A stretch of DNA of 64,000 nucleotides, from contig OZ023263.1 of NCBI GenBank assembly GCA_964006375.1, positions 137,698,063 through 137,762,062 on the forward strand. The letters run 5' to 3'. The notes under the pieces were generated by a model. That model was given only the letters and a program-made list of their open reading frames with translations. It was not told the origin of the DNA and searched no databases. The first letter of the stretch is position 1; each line of letters starts with the position of its first letter. Source of the stretch: Tillus elongatus (taxonomy: Eukaryota; Arthropoda; Insecta; Coleoptera; Cleridae). The position numbers and the translations under genes were made by a program. This document shows, piece after piece, positions 1-7,266 of the stretch.

Positions 1-46
1 CTTATTACACCCACGTTCTATGTTTGGTATAGTGTTATATGTATGA

Positions 47-196
47 AAGTTTGCAAGCGCGAGCGAATACTCAAAGTGTGGTTTTAATACTAACGGTGGA
101 AATATTTCCATCGATAAAGAGGACGTAGAACCCTTCAAAGCAAACGTACGCGCCATGACTGAAACACAGATACTACTGTTTAAGTCTTTTATTTAA
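47..196 (+). pseudogene. C-terminal remnant of an unrecognised element gene
   Basis: An open frame follows an in-frame TGA at 44-46 and ends at TAA 194-196. The same frame is open from base 2 to that TGA, so this looks like the 3' end of a gene that starts left of the window and carries one nonsense codon. The last residues read MTETQILLFKSFI. The final 24 bases overlap the 3' end of the protease frame on the other strand. By position in a Maverick-like element it could be a capsid gene, but I do not recognise the sequence. Confidence 0.3.
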
Positions 197-556
197 AAAT
201 TTTAAACATAAGTGACCACAATTATAAGTATTATACTTTTGATATACATCATGATTATACAATATAGTACAGTTTTTAAGATAATACAACAGTTCAATTG
301 GTGGCTTCAAGTTTCCATATGAGTCAAAGTACACGGCTGTGTCACCACGTTTCTTAACTGCAACCCAATGACTACCTGGCTCTTTGTTTGTTTGCAAATT
401 CATGATAAATGATTCATTCTTGCGTGATCCATTCGATGGTAAATTATCTCGCATGTATACACCTCTAAAATATGGAATTTTCATTTTACCAGCAAATTTC
501 ACAAGATCTATATTTGTTAGAGGTCTTGCTGGTAAACACTTTACACGTTTCTTGGT
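173..556 (-). pseudogene. Adenain-like cysteine protease domain (Maverick PRO)
   Basis: This frame encodes a protease of the adenovirus-type cysteine protease family, which matures capsid proteins in Maverick and adintovirus-like elements. The order of catalytic landmarks is visible: GSHWVAV (His), YFDSYG (acid) and YNCGHLC (Cys), ending LKFLNKRLKQ. The fold's N-terminal part (KIPYFRGVYMRDNLP) is present, but the frame has no good ATG ahead of it. A GTG lies at 500-502, the frame is open back to 556 and then meets a stop. The upstream capsid-associated frame ends at 541 in a different frame. In related insect elements, as I recall, these two domains sit in one polyprotein, so I read this as the 3' part of a fused gene detached by a one-base frameshift near 541-556. 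An independent short protease gene is the alternative. Confidence 0.75.
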
Positions 557-1353
557 TTATGTAAATACAAACCGAAACCGCTTCGCTGTTTCTTCATATA
601 CAAGCCACTACCTCGTTGACCAACAGCAATAGCCTCCATCGTTTGGTTATGGCGTTTTGCTTCTTCCAATTTTTGTTTGGCTGATTTAGCATCGTTAACT
701 GCTTTAGCAATGCCTGCAGCACCACCACCTAGAGCTCCTAGCGCTGATAGACCACCAAAAATTAAAGGGAGTAGTGGAAGGAAACCTCCACTTTTCGGTA
801 CTGGAATAACTCTGGCTGTCTTGACTTTCTTACGGCCACCAGCATTTTTAATTACTTTTCTCGCTACATGTAGTAAATTTTTTACAGATGGAACTTCCGC
901 ACCCACAGCTATAGCACCTTTCATTAAATTTATTATGTTTTTAAATGGTATTTTACCGCCACATTTTACTTTTTTACTGCTACGTTTACGTTTGGTGGTT
1001 GTCTTTGGGGTTAAACCCATACCAAGCTTTCTTTTAACTTTCATAGTGTTTGTAACACCCCAAGCAGCTAACTTTTCACCAAAACTTGCCTCCTTCGACT
1101 TTACTCTCTCCCAAGCTCGGTTCTCCAACACCTCGTCAGCTCGATGTCTATCACTTAACTGTTTTGATTGAGAGTATGCGATATCGTGATCTCGACAAGC
1201 ACGATCTAGGGGATTGATACCTTGATCACCTCTTGCTAAACGTGCTTTAAGTTTAGTACCTGGGCCACAAAACTGATAACCAGGAACGTGCAGCTCAACA
1301 GGTAATTTGTTGATGGCTGTGTTAACAAGACCTTCACCTTGACACACCAACAT
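541..1353 (-). CDS. Phospholipase A2-domain capsid-associated protein
   Basis: A 270-residue protein starting at ATG 1351-1353. Residues 26-33 (YQFCGPGT) form the calcium-binding loop and 53-60 (CRDHDIAY) carry the catalytic His-Asp pair and Tyr of a parvovirus VP1-type phospholipase A2. In parvoviruses this domain breaches the endosomal membrane during entry; the same role is inferred here. A strongly basic stretch follows (KRKRSSKKVKCG, nuclear-localisation-like), then a hydrophobic Gly/Ala-rich segment around residues 190-218 that could be membrane-active, and a C-terminal run of GSGLYMKKQ/GFGLYLHKP repeats. It ends at the point where the protease frame opens, so both probably belonged to one polyprotein. 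A TATA-like site lies just upstream in the divergent promoter. Confidence 0.8.
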   Translation of the reverse strand: MLVCQGEGLVNTAINKLPVELHVPGYQFCGPGTKLKARLARGDQGINPLDRACRDHDIAYSQSKQLSDRHRADEVLENRAWERVKSKEASFGEKLAAWGVTNTMKVKRKLGMGLTPKTTTKRKRSSKKVKCGGKIPFKNIINLMKGAIAVGAEVPSVKNLLHVARKVIKNAGGRKKVKTARVIPVPKSGGFLPLLPLIFGGLSALGALGGGAAGIAKAVNDAKSAKQKLEEAKRHNQTMEAIAVGQRGSGLYMKKQRSGFGLYLHKPRNV

Positions 1354-1433
1354 TTATACTGCTAATGAGGTATGATAAATCTGAGTATTTATATAGATGG
1401 TTACACTCGTAAAAAGTTTTAGTTTAGTTAACG
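1354..1433. promoter_or_regulatory. Divergent promoter between capsid-associated and ATPase genes
   Basis: Only 80 bases separate two start codons pointing away from each other. Read on the minus strand, positions 1396-1387 give TATATAAATA, a good TATA box about 35-45 bases ahead of the minus-strand ATG. No equally good box faces the ATPase. That the interval drives both genes is inferred from spacing. Confidence 0.5.
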
Positions 1434-2132
1434 ATGCGTATTGTTAAACACGCAAAAGCTACCCTACCAGTCACAAACATAGATGATGTTGTTACCATTC
1501 CATCACCTAAACAGCAAAGACATGGCCTTCTTTTACCAAACACAGTTAGATGTTTGATATGTGGTCCAAGTGGATGCGGTAAAACAAATGTTATGTTAAG
1601 TTTGTTGTTTGAACCCAACGGTTTAAAATTTCAAAACGTATACGTATACTCAAAGTCTTTATATCAACCTAAATACAGTCTGTTAAAGGAGGTGTTGGAT
1701 GCTACAAAAGGTGTTGGATACTATCCATATAACGAAAACGAAGAGATATTAGATCCTGCAGATGCAAAGAGTAATTCAATTTTTATATTTGATGATGTAG
1801 CCTGTGATAAGCAGGATAAAATAAAATCGTATTTTTGTATGGGTAGACATAAAAATATTGATAGTTTCTACTTATGTCAGACATATAGCAAAGTTCCGAA
1901 GCAATTGGTGCGTGATAATGCTAACATTATAGTTTTATTTAAACAAGATGAAACTAATCTTAAACATGTGTTTGATGATCATGTAACTACCGATATGAGT
2001 TTTGAAAAGTTCAAACTTCTTTGTGGTGAATGCTGGCAAAACAAACATGATATGGTGGTTGTCGTTAAAGATTCTGATTTAACACAAGGAAGATACCGCA
2101 AAGGGTTTGATCACTTTATATATCTCAGTTGA
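1434..2132 (+). CDS. Maverick-type DNA packaging ATPase (FtsK/HerA-like)
   Basis: A complete 232-residue ATPase of the A32/FtsK-HerA packaging type, the motor that pumps DNA into capsids in Mavericks and related viruses. The Walker A motif GPSGCGKT is at residues 44-51 and the Walker B motif IFIFDD at 116-121. A downstream FYLCQTYSKVPKQLVRDNANIIVLFKQD segment is typical of the family, with a conserved Gln-Thr sensor followed by the RDNANI block. The length matches the small Maverick ATPases. The start is the first ATG after the divergent promoter. The frame is intact, unlike the integrase further along the same strand. Confidence 0.88.
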   Translation: MRIVKHAKATLPVTNIDDVVTIPSPKQQRHGLLLPNTVRCLICGPSGCGKTNVMLSLLFEPNGLKFQNVYVYSKSLYQPKYSLLKEVLDATKGVGYYPYNENEEILDPADAKSNSIFIFDDVACDKQDKIKSYFCMGRHKNIDSFYLCQTYSKVPKQLVRDNANIIVLFKQDETNLKHVFDDHVTTDMSFEKFKLLCGECWQNKHDMVVVVKDSDLTQGRYRKGFDHFIYLS

Positions 2133-2173
2133 CTGGAAAACGTTAGTATTAAGTTGTTCGACATAGAGTAAAC

Positions 2174-3295
2174 ATGTCGAAAAAATCTAAAGCTATCCGT
2201 GATCGTAAAATAGTAGCACCACCAAATATACAACGTAAAATAGCTGATCTATCAAAGATAATTCGAAAGAAATATTTAGCTTTGAAGCTTGGTAAAACAG
2301 AGACAGATGACACATTACAACGTTTATATAAACCCATCTTAAAACCTTTGAGTGATATATCGAAAAACACGGCATTGGCTACTGTTCAACACCAGCCGAC
2401 TAAAACCACCACATCATTAGCTACTACTCAAACAACTCAACAGAAACCTGCTACATTATTGGCTACTACTCAAACAACTCAACAGAAACCGACTAAAACT
2501 GAAGTTGATGTCAAACCAACAGCAGCAAAGGAGGAAATTCCATTCCTTAGTGATGATGAAACGTTTGAATTGGAGGCGGAGGCACCAGAACCTGAATTAT
2601 GGGCGACTAAAGCTTATAGAAAATTAGATGCTGCTGCAAATACACCAAAAGCAGTGTACGAACGAATGTTAAGTTCCTATCCAATAGTTGTTAGATATTA
2701 TGTTGATAAATATTTTACAGATAATCATTCCTGTGATCAAACATATGGTGTTACTTATGATAAAGCTACCAACACTTGGATGCTTGGAAACAAACCTATT
2801 AAATTTGTTGTTACTAACGTAGATTTTAAAAATAGAGAAACCTTTCAAATTGTGGTTGGTGACAGAAGATATTACGGTACTAATCATCTGTTGGAATTGA
2901 TATTTTTGAGAAAACCTGGTATGAGTGCTTTGAACAATCGGGAAGCTTTACGTGACTACGCAGACATTATGACAACTACTAGTCTTCACAGAAAAGAGAA
3001 CAATCCTAAAGAAGACGTTCTACGAAACACCTCTACCAAATATCAACATGTAATAAAACCAATTTTAGAAAAACAAGAAGGTGCTAGAGCGCGATCGTCC
3101 TCGGTAACTTTAGGCCGTGGTATGTCATACATGCTACATACAAAAAAACAGAAAGAGTATGTACCCTGGGATGATATAAACGAGTTGGTTGATAGACTTA
3201 GGCTTTTAGTAGCTTCTCAAGCAGCTGGTAATAACGCACACAAAAACGAAATTCAATCGATTATTGAAGAACTGAAGGAAGTGGGTGTTATATAA
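2174..3295 (+). CDS. DUF8207-type Maverick structural/unknown protein
   Basis: A 373-residue protein. The N-terminus is basic (MSKKSKAIRDRKIV). A Thr/Gln/Lys low-complexity zone with two copies of an ATTQTTQQKP block follows, then an acidic stretch. The C-terminal half holds a domain I recognise as DUF8207, abundant in arthropod Maverick-like elements: YGVTYDKATNTWMLGN, then GDRRYYGTNHLLELIF, then ALRDYADIMTTTSLHR. Function is unknown; a virion or packaging role is plausible from its place beside the ATPase and fibre genes. The C-terminal half is repeated almost perfectly in the next gene by a tandem duplication. The stop is 31 bases before the next ATG. Confidence 0.7.
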   Translation: MSKKSKAIRDRKIVAPPNIQRKIADLSKIIRKKYLALKLGKTETDDTLQRLYKPILKPLSDISKNTALATVQHQPTKTTTSLATTQTTQQKPATLLATTQTTQQKPTKTEVDVKPTAAKEEIPFLSDDETFELEAEAPEPELWATKAYRKLDAAANTPKAVYERMLSSYPIVVRYYVDKYFTDNHSCDQTYGVTYDKATNTWMLGNKPIKFVVTNVDFKNRETFQIVVGDRRYYGTNHLLELIFLRKPGMSALNNREALRDYADIMTTTSLHRKENNPKEDVLRNTSTKYQHVIKPILEKQEGARARSSSVTLGRGMSYMLHTKKQKEYVPWDDINELVDRLRLLVASQAAGNNAHKNEIQSIIEELKEVGVI

Positions 3296-4965
3296 ACAGA
3301 TTTGTGTGTTTTTAACCATTTTCAAAATGCCGATCGATAAATTCGGACGTTCTGCAAAGAATTTAAAGCATCTAAACAGAATTATTCACAGAGAAACATT
3401 TCCGAAAACTACAAGTGGTGATTTTGATGTGCAAAATCATAAGTTGTGTAACGTGGGCGACGCTGTTGAACCTACAGATGGTGTAAGTAAAAAATTTGTT
3501 GATGTATGGATAGACGACTATCAGAAAACTAAAGTTGACTATCAGAAAACTAAAGCTGATTATAAGGTGAGCAAAGATGCTGTAGCACTTCAAATTGCTA
3601 TACTGCTTGATGCTGTACATAAACCGGAGTTGGAAGCTTTAAAAAAAGATTTTGAACATAAATTTAAAAAATATGATGATTTTAAACGTGAAGTCTATAA
3701 CTCATTTCCACTTAAGACTGGTGTTGATCAACTACAAAAGCTGGAAGAGCAATTAATGAAAAAGGCGGAGGCGGAGGCACCAGAACCTGAATTATGGGCG
3801 ACTAAAGCTTATAGAAAATTAGATGCTGCTGCAAATACACCAAAAGCAGTGTACGAACGAATGTTAAGTTCCTATCCAATAGTTGTTAGATATTATGTTG
3901 ATAAATATTTTACAGATAATCATTCCTGTGATCAAACATATGGTGTTACTTATGATAAAGCTACCAACACTTGGATGCTTGGAAACAAACCTATTAAATT
4001 TGTTGTTACTAACGTAGATTTTAAAAATAGAGAAACCTTTCAAATTGTGGTTGGTGACAGAAGATATTACGGTACTAATCATCTGTTGGAATTGATATTT
4101 TTGAGAAAACCTGGTATGAGTGCTTTGAACAATCGGGAAGCTTTACGTGACTACGCAGACATTATGACAACTACTAGTCTTCACAGAAAAGAGAACAATC
4201 CTAAAGAAGACGTTCTACGAAACACCTCTACCAAATATCAACATGTAATAAAACCAATTTTAGAAAAACAAGAAGGTGCTAGAGCGCGATCGTCCTCGGT
4301 AACTTTAGGCCGTGGTATGTCATACATGCTACATACAAAAAAACAGAAAGAGTATGTATACTGGGATGATATAAACGAGTTGGTTGATAGACTTAGGCTT
4401 TTAGTAGCTTCTCAAGCAGCTGGTAATAACGCACACAACAACGAAATTCAATCGATTATTGAAGAACTGAAGGAAGTGGGTGTTATATAAACAGATTTGT
4501 GTGTTTTTAACCATTTTCAAAATGCCGATCGATAAATTCGGACGTTCTGCAAAGAATTTAAAGCATCTAAACAGAATTATTCACAGAGAAACATTTCCGA
4601 AAACTACAAGTGGTGATTTTGATGTGCAAAATCATAAGTTGTGTAACGTGGGCGACGCTGTTGAACCTACAGATGATGTAAGTAAAAAATTTGTTGATGT
4701 ATGGATAGACGACTATCAGAAAACTAAAGTTGACTATCAGAAAACTAAAGCTGATTATAAGGTGAGCAAAGATGCTGTAGCACTTCAAATTGCTATACTG
4801 CTTGATGCTGTACATAAACCGGAGTTGGAAGCTTTAAAAAAAGATTTTGAACATAAATTTAAAAAATATGATGATTTTAAACGTGAAGTCTATAACTCAT
4901 TTCCACTTAAGACTGGTGTTGATCAACTACAAAAGCTGGAAGAGCAATTAATGAAAAATTATATG
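2567..4965. repeat. 1195-bp tandem duplication inside the Maverick
   Basis: Two head-to-tail copies with a period of 1195 bases. The segment starting at 2585 recurs at 3780, and the fibre start codon at 3327 recurs at 4522. By eye I find only about four substitutions between copies, so the event is very young. Each copy holds the C-terminal half of the DUF8207 gene and the first half of the fibre gene. The junction near 3758-3772 joins the run of A residues after AATTAATG to GGCGGAGGCGGAGG, with a few extra bases and GGCGGA repetition. The outcome is one chimeric gene between the two parents, with both parents otherwise complete. Confidence 0.93.
3327..4490 (+). CDS. Chimeric fibre-like / DUF8207 fusion protein
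   Basis: Created by the tandem duplication. The N-terminal half (MPIDKFGRSAKNLKHL, then GDFDVQNHKLCNVGD) equals the fibre-like gene that follows. After LEEQLMKKAEAEAPEPE it switches to the DUF8207 C-terminal half of the gene before. The frame is open across the junction. A longer frame exists from a GTG at 3285, but the ATG at 3327 matches the intact fibre gene start at 4522, so I use it. Compared with its source copies it shows only a few changes, such as Pro to Tyr in the EYVPWDD segment. Whether the fusion is expressed is unknown. It would place an unknown structural domain on a fibre-type attachment and coiled-coil module. Confidence 0.75.
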   Translation: MPIDKFGRSAKNLKHLNRIIHRETFPKTTSGDFDVQNHKLCNVGDAVEPTDGVSKKFVDVWIDDYQKTKVDYQKTKADYKVSKDAVALQIAILLDAVHKPELEALKKDFEHKFKKYDDFKREVYNSFPLKTGVDQLQKLEEQLMKKAEAEAPEPELWATKAYRKLDAAANTPKAVYERMLSSYPIVVRYYVDKYFTDNHSCDQTYGVTYDKATNTWMLGNKPIKFVVTNVDFKNRETFQIVVGDRRYYGTNHLLELIFLRKPGMSALNNREALRDYADIMTTTSLHRKENNPKEDVLRNTSTKYQHVIKPILEKQEGARARSSSVTLGRGMSYMLHTKKQKEYVYWDDINELVDRLRLLVASQAAGNNAHNNEIQSIIEELKEVGVI

Positions 4966-5382
4966 GATCTTAAACACGAAGCCTACAGCTCGTTTCCGCT
5001 TAAAACTAGCACTGATGAAACATTAATTAGTCTTGAAGAGGATATCAAGGAGTACATACATCAAACAGTGTTTCCTCTTCATAAAACGTTTACTGCTATG
5101 GCTGATACCGCTATATCTAAACTTCAAAAAGATTATATAGATCTAGCAGTTTCAAAACTTGAAGCTGACTTGAAAAATACGTTTGCTACTAAAGACGATT
5201 TAAATCAAGCAGTGATTACGATTGAAAATAAACTTAAAAAAATGTTTGTGACTAAGGAGTATATCGATGGTGCTATCGAAGGGATAAATAGAAATCTAGT
5301 TCAGGAAGCAGTGGCAGCAGTTTGGGTTATGGTGGATAAACGGATATCAAAAATGGAGTTTAGTTGGAATCAAATAAAATAA
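4522..5382 (+). CDS. Fibre-like virion protein, long form
   Basis: A 286-residue protein from ATG 4522. The N-terminal block MPIDKFGRSAKNLKHLNR is shared by three genes here and may be the capsid anchor. Residues DVQNHKLCNVGDAVEPTD followed by SKKFVDVW resemble the 'NVGDP..DAVNKKYVD' hinge common in trimeric fibre and tail proteins. The rest is charged and heptad-rich with a repeated DYQKTK unit, predicting a long coiled coil (YMDLKHEAYSSF, LYQKDYIDLAVSKLEADL-like spacing). I see no receptor-binding head. I infer a role as trimeric spike or fibre from this architecture and from the neighbouring virion genes; no direct homologue is named. Confidence 0.6.
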   Translation: MPIDKFGRSAKNLKHLNRIIHRETFPKTTSGDFDVQNHKLCNVGDAVEPTDDVSKKFVDVWIDDYQKTKVDYQKTKADYKVSKDAVALQIAILLDAVHKPELEALKKDFEHKFKKYDDFKREVYNSFPLKTGVDQLQKLEEQLMKNYMDLKHEAYSSFPLKTSTDETLISLEEDIKEYIHQTVFPLHKTFTAMADTAISKLQKDYIDLAVSKLEADLKNTFATKDDLNQAVITIENKLKKMFVTKEYIDGAIEGINRNLVQEAVAAVWVMVDKRISKMEFSWNQIK

Positions 5383-5395
5383 GTTCAGTGTAAAA

Positions 5396-5845
5396 ATGTC
5401 TATCGATAAGTTCGGACGTTCTGCAAAGGCTCCCAGCTTCTTAAACAAAATTGTGCACAGAGAAACATTTCCGAAAACTGTAAATGGTGATTTTGATGTG
5501 CAAAACCATAAATTATGTAACGTAGGTGATCCTATCGAGCCTGCTGATGGTGTGAATAGAAAATTTGTCGATGTGTGGGCAGATGAGTATAAGAAGAATA
5601 AAGATGAAGTATCACAGAGTCTTATCGCTATAACCCTTGAAGCTGTGCATAAATCAGAACTAGCTGCTCTTAAAAGCGAGTTTGAAAACAAATTGAAAAA
5701 TTTAGACAAGACGATAGCTGCTCAAGTTTTAAAAGATATTGATGTGTTAAAGAATAACAAGTTGAAAAAGAAGCTGGGTGAGATAGATAGCAAACTAAAA
5801 GATTTACATGATAAGTGGATACTTTTAAATCCAACATCACCATGA
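5396..5845 (+). CDS. Fibre-like virion protein, short paralogue
   Basis: A 149-residue relative of the gene before it, 13 bases downstream. It starts MSIDKFGRSAKAPSFLNK and keeps the DVQNHKLCNVGDPIEPAD hinge and KFVDVW. The tail is a short Lys/Glu/Leu-rich coiled coil (ELAALKSEFENKLKNLDK). It is diverged from the long form, so it is an old paralogue rather than part of the recent duplication. Its last four bases overlap the ATG of the integrase gene (ATGA-type overlap at 5842-5845), which suggests co-transcription. A short form beside a long form could give mixed or alternative spikes; that is inference. Confidence 0.6.
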   Translation: MSIDKFGRSAKAPSFLNKIVHRETFPKTVNGDFDVQNHKLCNVGDPIEPADGVNRKFVDVWADEYKKNKDEVSQSLIAITLEAVHKSELAALKSEFENKLKNLDKTIAAQVLKDIDVLKNNKLKKKLGEIDSKLKDLHDKWILLNPTSP

Positions 5846-6786
5846 GACGCAAAACAGTTGAACCATCTGATACCAAAAAACAAATTATTGATGAGTTATA
5901 TAAACCGGCAAGAATCAATTTTAAACGTAGACGTACAATAATCAAAGGTTTAAATGATTTGTGGCAGATTGATTTAGCAGAATTTACAGACTACTACAAA
6001 GAAAACTCTGGTTACAAGTATATTTAAGTGGTTATTAATTGTTTTTCAAAGTATGTGTGGACTCGCCCTCTTAAATCTAAAACTGCTGAAGAGGTGACTA
6101 AAGCTATGGCTGATATTTTATCTACTAGTACAGCGCCCTCTAACATCCAGTCTGATCTTGGGTTAGAATTCTATAACGCTAAATTTAACGCCTTAATGAA
6201 AAAATACAACATTAATCACTACAGCACTTATAGCGTGAAGAAGGCTGCAATAGTGGAAAGAGTCATACGTACCTTAAAAGAGAAGATATATAAAAATTTC
6301 AACTTGATTGGCTCCTACAAGTGGGTCAATACACTACCTGATGTCACTGCTACTTACAACGCTACTGTTCATCAAACAACTGGTGTAAAACCTCAAGATG
6401 TTAACAAGAAAAATGAAGAAGCTATTCTGAAACAAGTTTACTCGAATCTGAAAGTGTTTAACAAAAATAAATTTAAAGTGGGTGATGTTGTACGTCTAAG
6501 TAAAGCTAAAACATTATTTGAGAAAGGTTATACACCGCGTTGGTCAACGGAGCTGTTTAAAATCACTAAAGTTCACTGCACTAATCCAACCACCTATTTA
6601 ATAGAAGACATGCAAGGCAAACCAATCAGTGGTTGATTTTATGAAGAGGAGCTACAAAAGACTGCAACCCCTGATTATTATTTAGTTGAAAGAGTGATCA
6701 GAAAGAAAGGCGCCAAGTCGTATGTGAAATGGCTTGGTTTTGATAAATCTCATAACTCATGGATAACTAGCAAAGATATAAAATAA
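5842..6786 (+). pseudogene. Retroviral-type integrase with chromodomain, two in-frame stops
   Basis: Maverick integrase that inserts element DNA into the host genome. It starts at ATG 5842. The catalytic triad is visible as LWQIDL (Asp), IQSDLGLEF (Asp) and IVERVIRTLKEK (Glu). After an SH3-like stretch (KVGDVVRLSKAK) a C-terminal chromodomain is present (DYYLVERVIRKKGAKS, then YVKWLGFDKSHNSW), which may steer integration to marked chromatin. The gene is inactivated by TAA at 6025-6027, just after the first catalytic Asp, and TGA at 6634-6636, ahead of the chromodomain. Both stops are in frame with the rest, so they are point nonsense mutations, not indels. Neighbouring virion genes remain open. 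Confidence 0.88.
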
Positions 6787-7266
6787 TTTGTATTACAATA
6801 CTTTATAATAAAACAAACGTTGTAAAATATATGCTTTTATTAAAATAAACATTGTAAAATATATGTTTTTTATTTCAACAACCTACTCAACACAAAGCTA
6901 AACGTAAAGTTTTCTTTATTAACAAATTTGTGACAAGTCACCTAAAGATAAACAGTATTAAAATTGATTTTCAATTTCTACAATCACTTTAGACGTTATA
7001 ACACGTCTTTAAACTAAATATTTTCACAAGGAAATCTTGAAAGAGTATAGAAACTAATATTAGGAACGTTTGACTAGATAAATAACAAAATACATAAATA
7101 AGTAAATAAATACATAAATAAGTATATAAATAACTATGTATATAAATAAATAACTAAGCCTAACCTAAATGAACTGCGTGAAATGAGCTGCCTTATGAAG
7201 ACGAATTGGATTTTCCAGGTATTGGCGAGTTGGATAAATATTTTAGATCGTGAAAAGTAGTCCGCG
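6787..7266. other. Convergent 3' intergenic region with a small polymerase fragment
   Basis: A gap between the integrase and polymerase stops. It holds AATAAA-like signals on both strands near 6810-6850 and an A/T simple repeat of AAATA type at 7080-7160. Bases 7189-7224 on the plus strand encode LPYEDELDFPGI, close to LPYENELDFTGI in the polymerase gene on the other strand. Bases 7245-7259 are an inverted copy of the polymerase's last codons and form a stem-loop with 7267-7283. So a scrap of a second polymerase gene, or an inverted micro-duplication, sits here. Confidence 0.5.

Noticed and set aside
677..1171. A 164-residue plus-strand frame opposite the phospholipase A2 protein.
   Set aside because: It is a mirror frame of a well-supported gene; composition follows the opposite strand's Lys/Gly codons.
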